Shown one piece after another: positions 61,402 through 64,000 of a DNA stretch of 64,000 bases. This DNA is from Apostichopus japonicus (lineage: Eukaryota; Echinodermata; Holothuroidea; Aspidochirotida; Stichopodidae). Location: NCBI RefSeq assembly GCF_037975245.1, contig NC_092572.1, positions 17,708,273 through 17,772,272 of the forward strand, written 5' to 3'. How positions within the stretch are numbered: the stretch's first letter is position 1; every line of letters begins with the position of its first letter. The position numbers were made by a program, and so were the translations under genes. Below the pieces are notes generated by a model. That model was given only the letters and a program-made list of their open reading frames with translations, had not been told where the DNA came from and made no database searches.

Positions 61402-61648
61402 TATGTATGTATGTATATGAGATCCTCCTGCAAGTAGAAACTCGCGAAGAAGCCTCATTTGCTTATCAAAGCCGCAAGCTGACCGAAGTCAGTCTCTTAC
61501 ATTCATATTTAACTTCCATGATTATGAATTGTCAATTGTCAACAACTCCTATAACTGGACGACATACATTAATCTTGGAGTGACTCGAACCATGCAGAGA
61601 ACCTTATGATTGAAAGGCACCGGCGTTACCCACTGAGCTAACACTCCT
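61402..61648 (-). mobile_element. SINE family B, spacer 7
   Basis: Full uninterrupted element matching 45093-45338. The tRNA-like head is at 61577-61648. Confidence 0.82.
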
Positions 61649-62634
61649 AGCAGAATAGGAGGTTCATGCTGTTATGTTTTGTCATTCATTCAATTAACGA
61701 GATGAAATTTTTAAAAAAAACAACAATTGTTGAACCTGTGATCAACTTATTAACAAAGTGATAACATTTTCAATACTTACATATATGTTCGAGCTACCAA
61801 AACACCTTCAGAATCGTATTGGAACTCTTGACAATCCAAAAATGAAAGTCTGTCGTGTGTGCTCTTAACTTGTCGAAAGTTGAAGGCCAAACTCAAAATT
61901 CCTCTGACAGATATAAATATGAGACTAGAAGATCTTATAAAGGATGGATGCCTCCCTATGGTCGTTGAAGCCGTAGAGGGGTTTGTGACTTATCCCACAG
62001 TTAACAAAAGAAGTGCAGAAACAACCAATGGTGCATTCTGAGTCATATTTATACTTCAAGGTCGGTCTATATATTCTAAAGACAATTTCGTCCTAATAAA
62101 TACCTTATGTGAGTCCGCAAAATAGAACTGGGGTTGTACACCGGTAGCAGTACTCTAATTCTCCCTATAGGCTAAATATAGAAAACTCCCACGACTGATG
62201 ATTGTAGGTGAGAGCTTGGCAACATCATGTCCTAGCCGACTCTCCCCACCCCCCCCCCCGCCACCCCCGTTTCCGTGCACGCCACTTTAGTAAATACCAT
62301 GGCTCTATCCGACTAACTTCATTTGATTCGAGCCCGATTTTAATTTCAAAAGAAACAATTATAGATATCATACCGTTATAATTTATAGTTATATGCATAA
62401 ACAGAAAAGTGATTTAGGAAACTAAAAGACTACAATATCTGAAAACGTGTTTCTACATAGCATATTATTAATTCAGTAAATATCTCAACATTAACGAGAC
62501 TTACACGTCTTTCCCCATAACGCTACACTTATGTAAGTTATAATTCAGATAGGTTACAGGAATCACACACCCAACCATCACTCATGATCTTTCTCTTGAG
62601 CGTTTGTCACGACATAAAGCCCCCGTTTTTTTTG

Positions 62635-64000
62635 GGGGGGGGGTATAAAAGAGGAACTTTCACGCTTTCAAGTTTGGGAAAGACATGTGGGAGGCATGGT
62701 ATCAATTTTACTGAATAACTGTTGGTGTTCATTGAAAAGGACTCAAACCATATTTGGTTGTCAGCAGTTGTCATACAGACTTCATGACTGTGTGTAGTTT
62801 TCTACCTACCTTATTATCGTAGTGATTCCAAATCTATATCGTTGAGCAAGTGGCGTTATTGAATAGGGGAAAAGGTTAAAGATCTAGAAGGAGATTATAT
62901 TGTTCTTCATGACATAAGAGTAGGTTCTTCCCGTTTTATGAATAATAGTTTCATCTAGTTTTGCACGCACTTTTGCCAAAGTAGAATCCCTTTGTTGTTT
63001 TTCCTTAAGGATATCCGAAGTGACTATCCCTGACATTGGATCTTTATAACCTTTAGCGGTTTAAAAGCCTTCCGTTTGCTTACTTCATAGTGCGTTTGTA
63101 CTGCACCAACAACTTCTGGGGAATCTACTGGATTCACAGACAAATTAGGAGCATTCCAATTTGGATCTGATTGCTTATGGGCGGGCTATTAGTCTCAAAT
63201 CGTGGGGAATCGACTTATACCGATATAAATCGATATATATCAATTTCCTTCGACTTATACCAGTTTCCAGCAGCTTAAATTGACTTCTACCGATTTAAAT
63301 CGACATATACCAGTTTAAATCGATAATATGTAAATTAAATCGGCATATGTCGATTTCAATCAACATCTAACAGTTTAAATCGGTGATATGTCGAATCCAA
63401 TCGGTAGAAGTCAATTTCCTTAGACTTATACCAGTTTCTAGTAACTCAAATTGACATATATCTATTTAAATCGACATCAATTTAGCTCATTAACATATTC
63501 CAAATCCCGATATCGGTGATGATTGACATGTGAAGAAACATCACGTGCAGTCACCTGATAAGGCTGGCGAATAATTAAATAGTTCCAAAATTACCAAGCT
63601 AGTTATCACATCATATAGTATGTGTTCTATTCGTATAGTGTTTCTCATGTCATATCACTTTCGTATTGTTGTGTGCACCCTTCCCGCTAAAGCCTTAACT
63701 ACGTAGCACGTTGTAATAAACACTAGTTAAATATACACGAATTTTCTCAGTCATCTTTATCCATTAAGTCCTCTTGAGCCAACCAAAAACTACCCGCTAG
63801 TATCATACTAGCAAGCTAGCAAGGGTTTTCATCATGATTATGTTTAAGGTAATTATGTACAACTACTTGCAAAAAGATTCGGTGTAATAATAAATGTGGA
63901 AATCTGATAGGTCAATAACGTGCAATTAACTCAATGCAAACTGGGTTAGCCTAGGCAAAGACTTGGAGCTATATAGGAATACTTTTAGCCAAATACACAA
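62635..64000. other. second copy of the copy-5/7 spacer block, running off the window
   Basis: It matches 46320 to about 47636. It includes the degenerate repeat at 63205-63480, which has 60 bp not present at the first location. It stops at the window edge about 400 bp before the place where copy 6 begins in the first block. Confidence 0.85.

Overview
This is AT-rich, intron-dense animal DNA. It has GT-AG introns, long (AT)n tracts, tRNA-derived SINEs and a non-LTR retrotransposon fragment. There is no bacterial-style gene packing. The gene content and repeats suit a marine invertebrate, possibly an echinoderm such as a sea cucumber, but the species assignment is a guess.

Layout. 1-6.4 kb is mostly non-coding: microsatellites, a 120-bp direct repeat pair and one tRNA-derived SINE. 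6.46-8.08 kb (minus strand) is the 5' part of an immunoglobulin-superfamily gene: a signal-peptide exon and three Ig-like exons, all joined in phase 1. 8.1-11 kb has microsatellites, a second SINE copy and a detached relative of the array's upstream element. From 11.2 kb to the end is a tandem array of seven copies (1-7) of one small secreted-protein gene, all on the plus strand. Copies start at 11194, 18151, 25153, 32390, 39859, 48032 and 56174.

Each array gene has five coding exons of 154, 90, 129 (117 in copy 6), 47 and 87 nt, with intron phases 1, 1, 1 and 0. Spliced, they encode 168 aa (164 in copy 6). The product has a 17-residue signal peptide and a fold signature I read as an ML (MD-2-related lipid-recognition) domain, nearest in my judgement to the GM2-activator/NPC2 type. 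The evidence is the PNPPK-G strand near the N-terminus, a C-x8-C hairpin followed by PAKKG, then LP-K/R-GTYS, an acidic IQDDEK turn and a last Cys near the C-terminus. This was recognised by eye and no profile search was run.

The array shows its own history. About 35.56-47.64 kb recurs at about 51.89-64.00 kb with an offset near 16.31-16.36 kb. Copies 5 and 7 encode identical predicted proteins and copies 4 and 6 share their 3' halves. The repeat unit is therefore now two genes long, and an eighth copy is predicted just beyond the window. Introns and spacers carry a foldback element (absent from copy 1), a SINE at the same place in each spacer, a LINE insertion in spacer 3 and its remnants in spacers 2, 4 and 6, a TATGAG-type minisatellite in intron 1 of copies 1 and 4-7, and minus-strand coding-like remnants.
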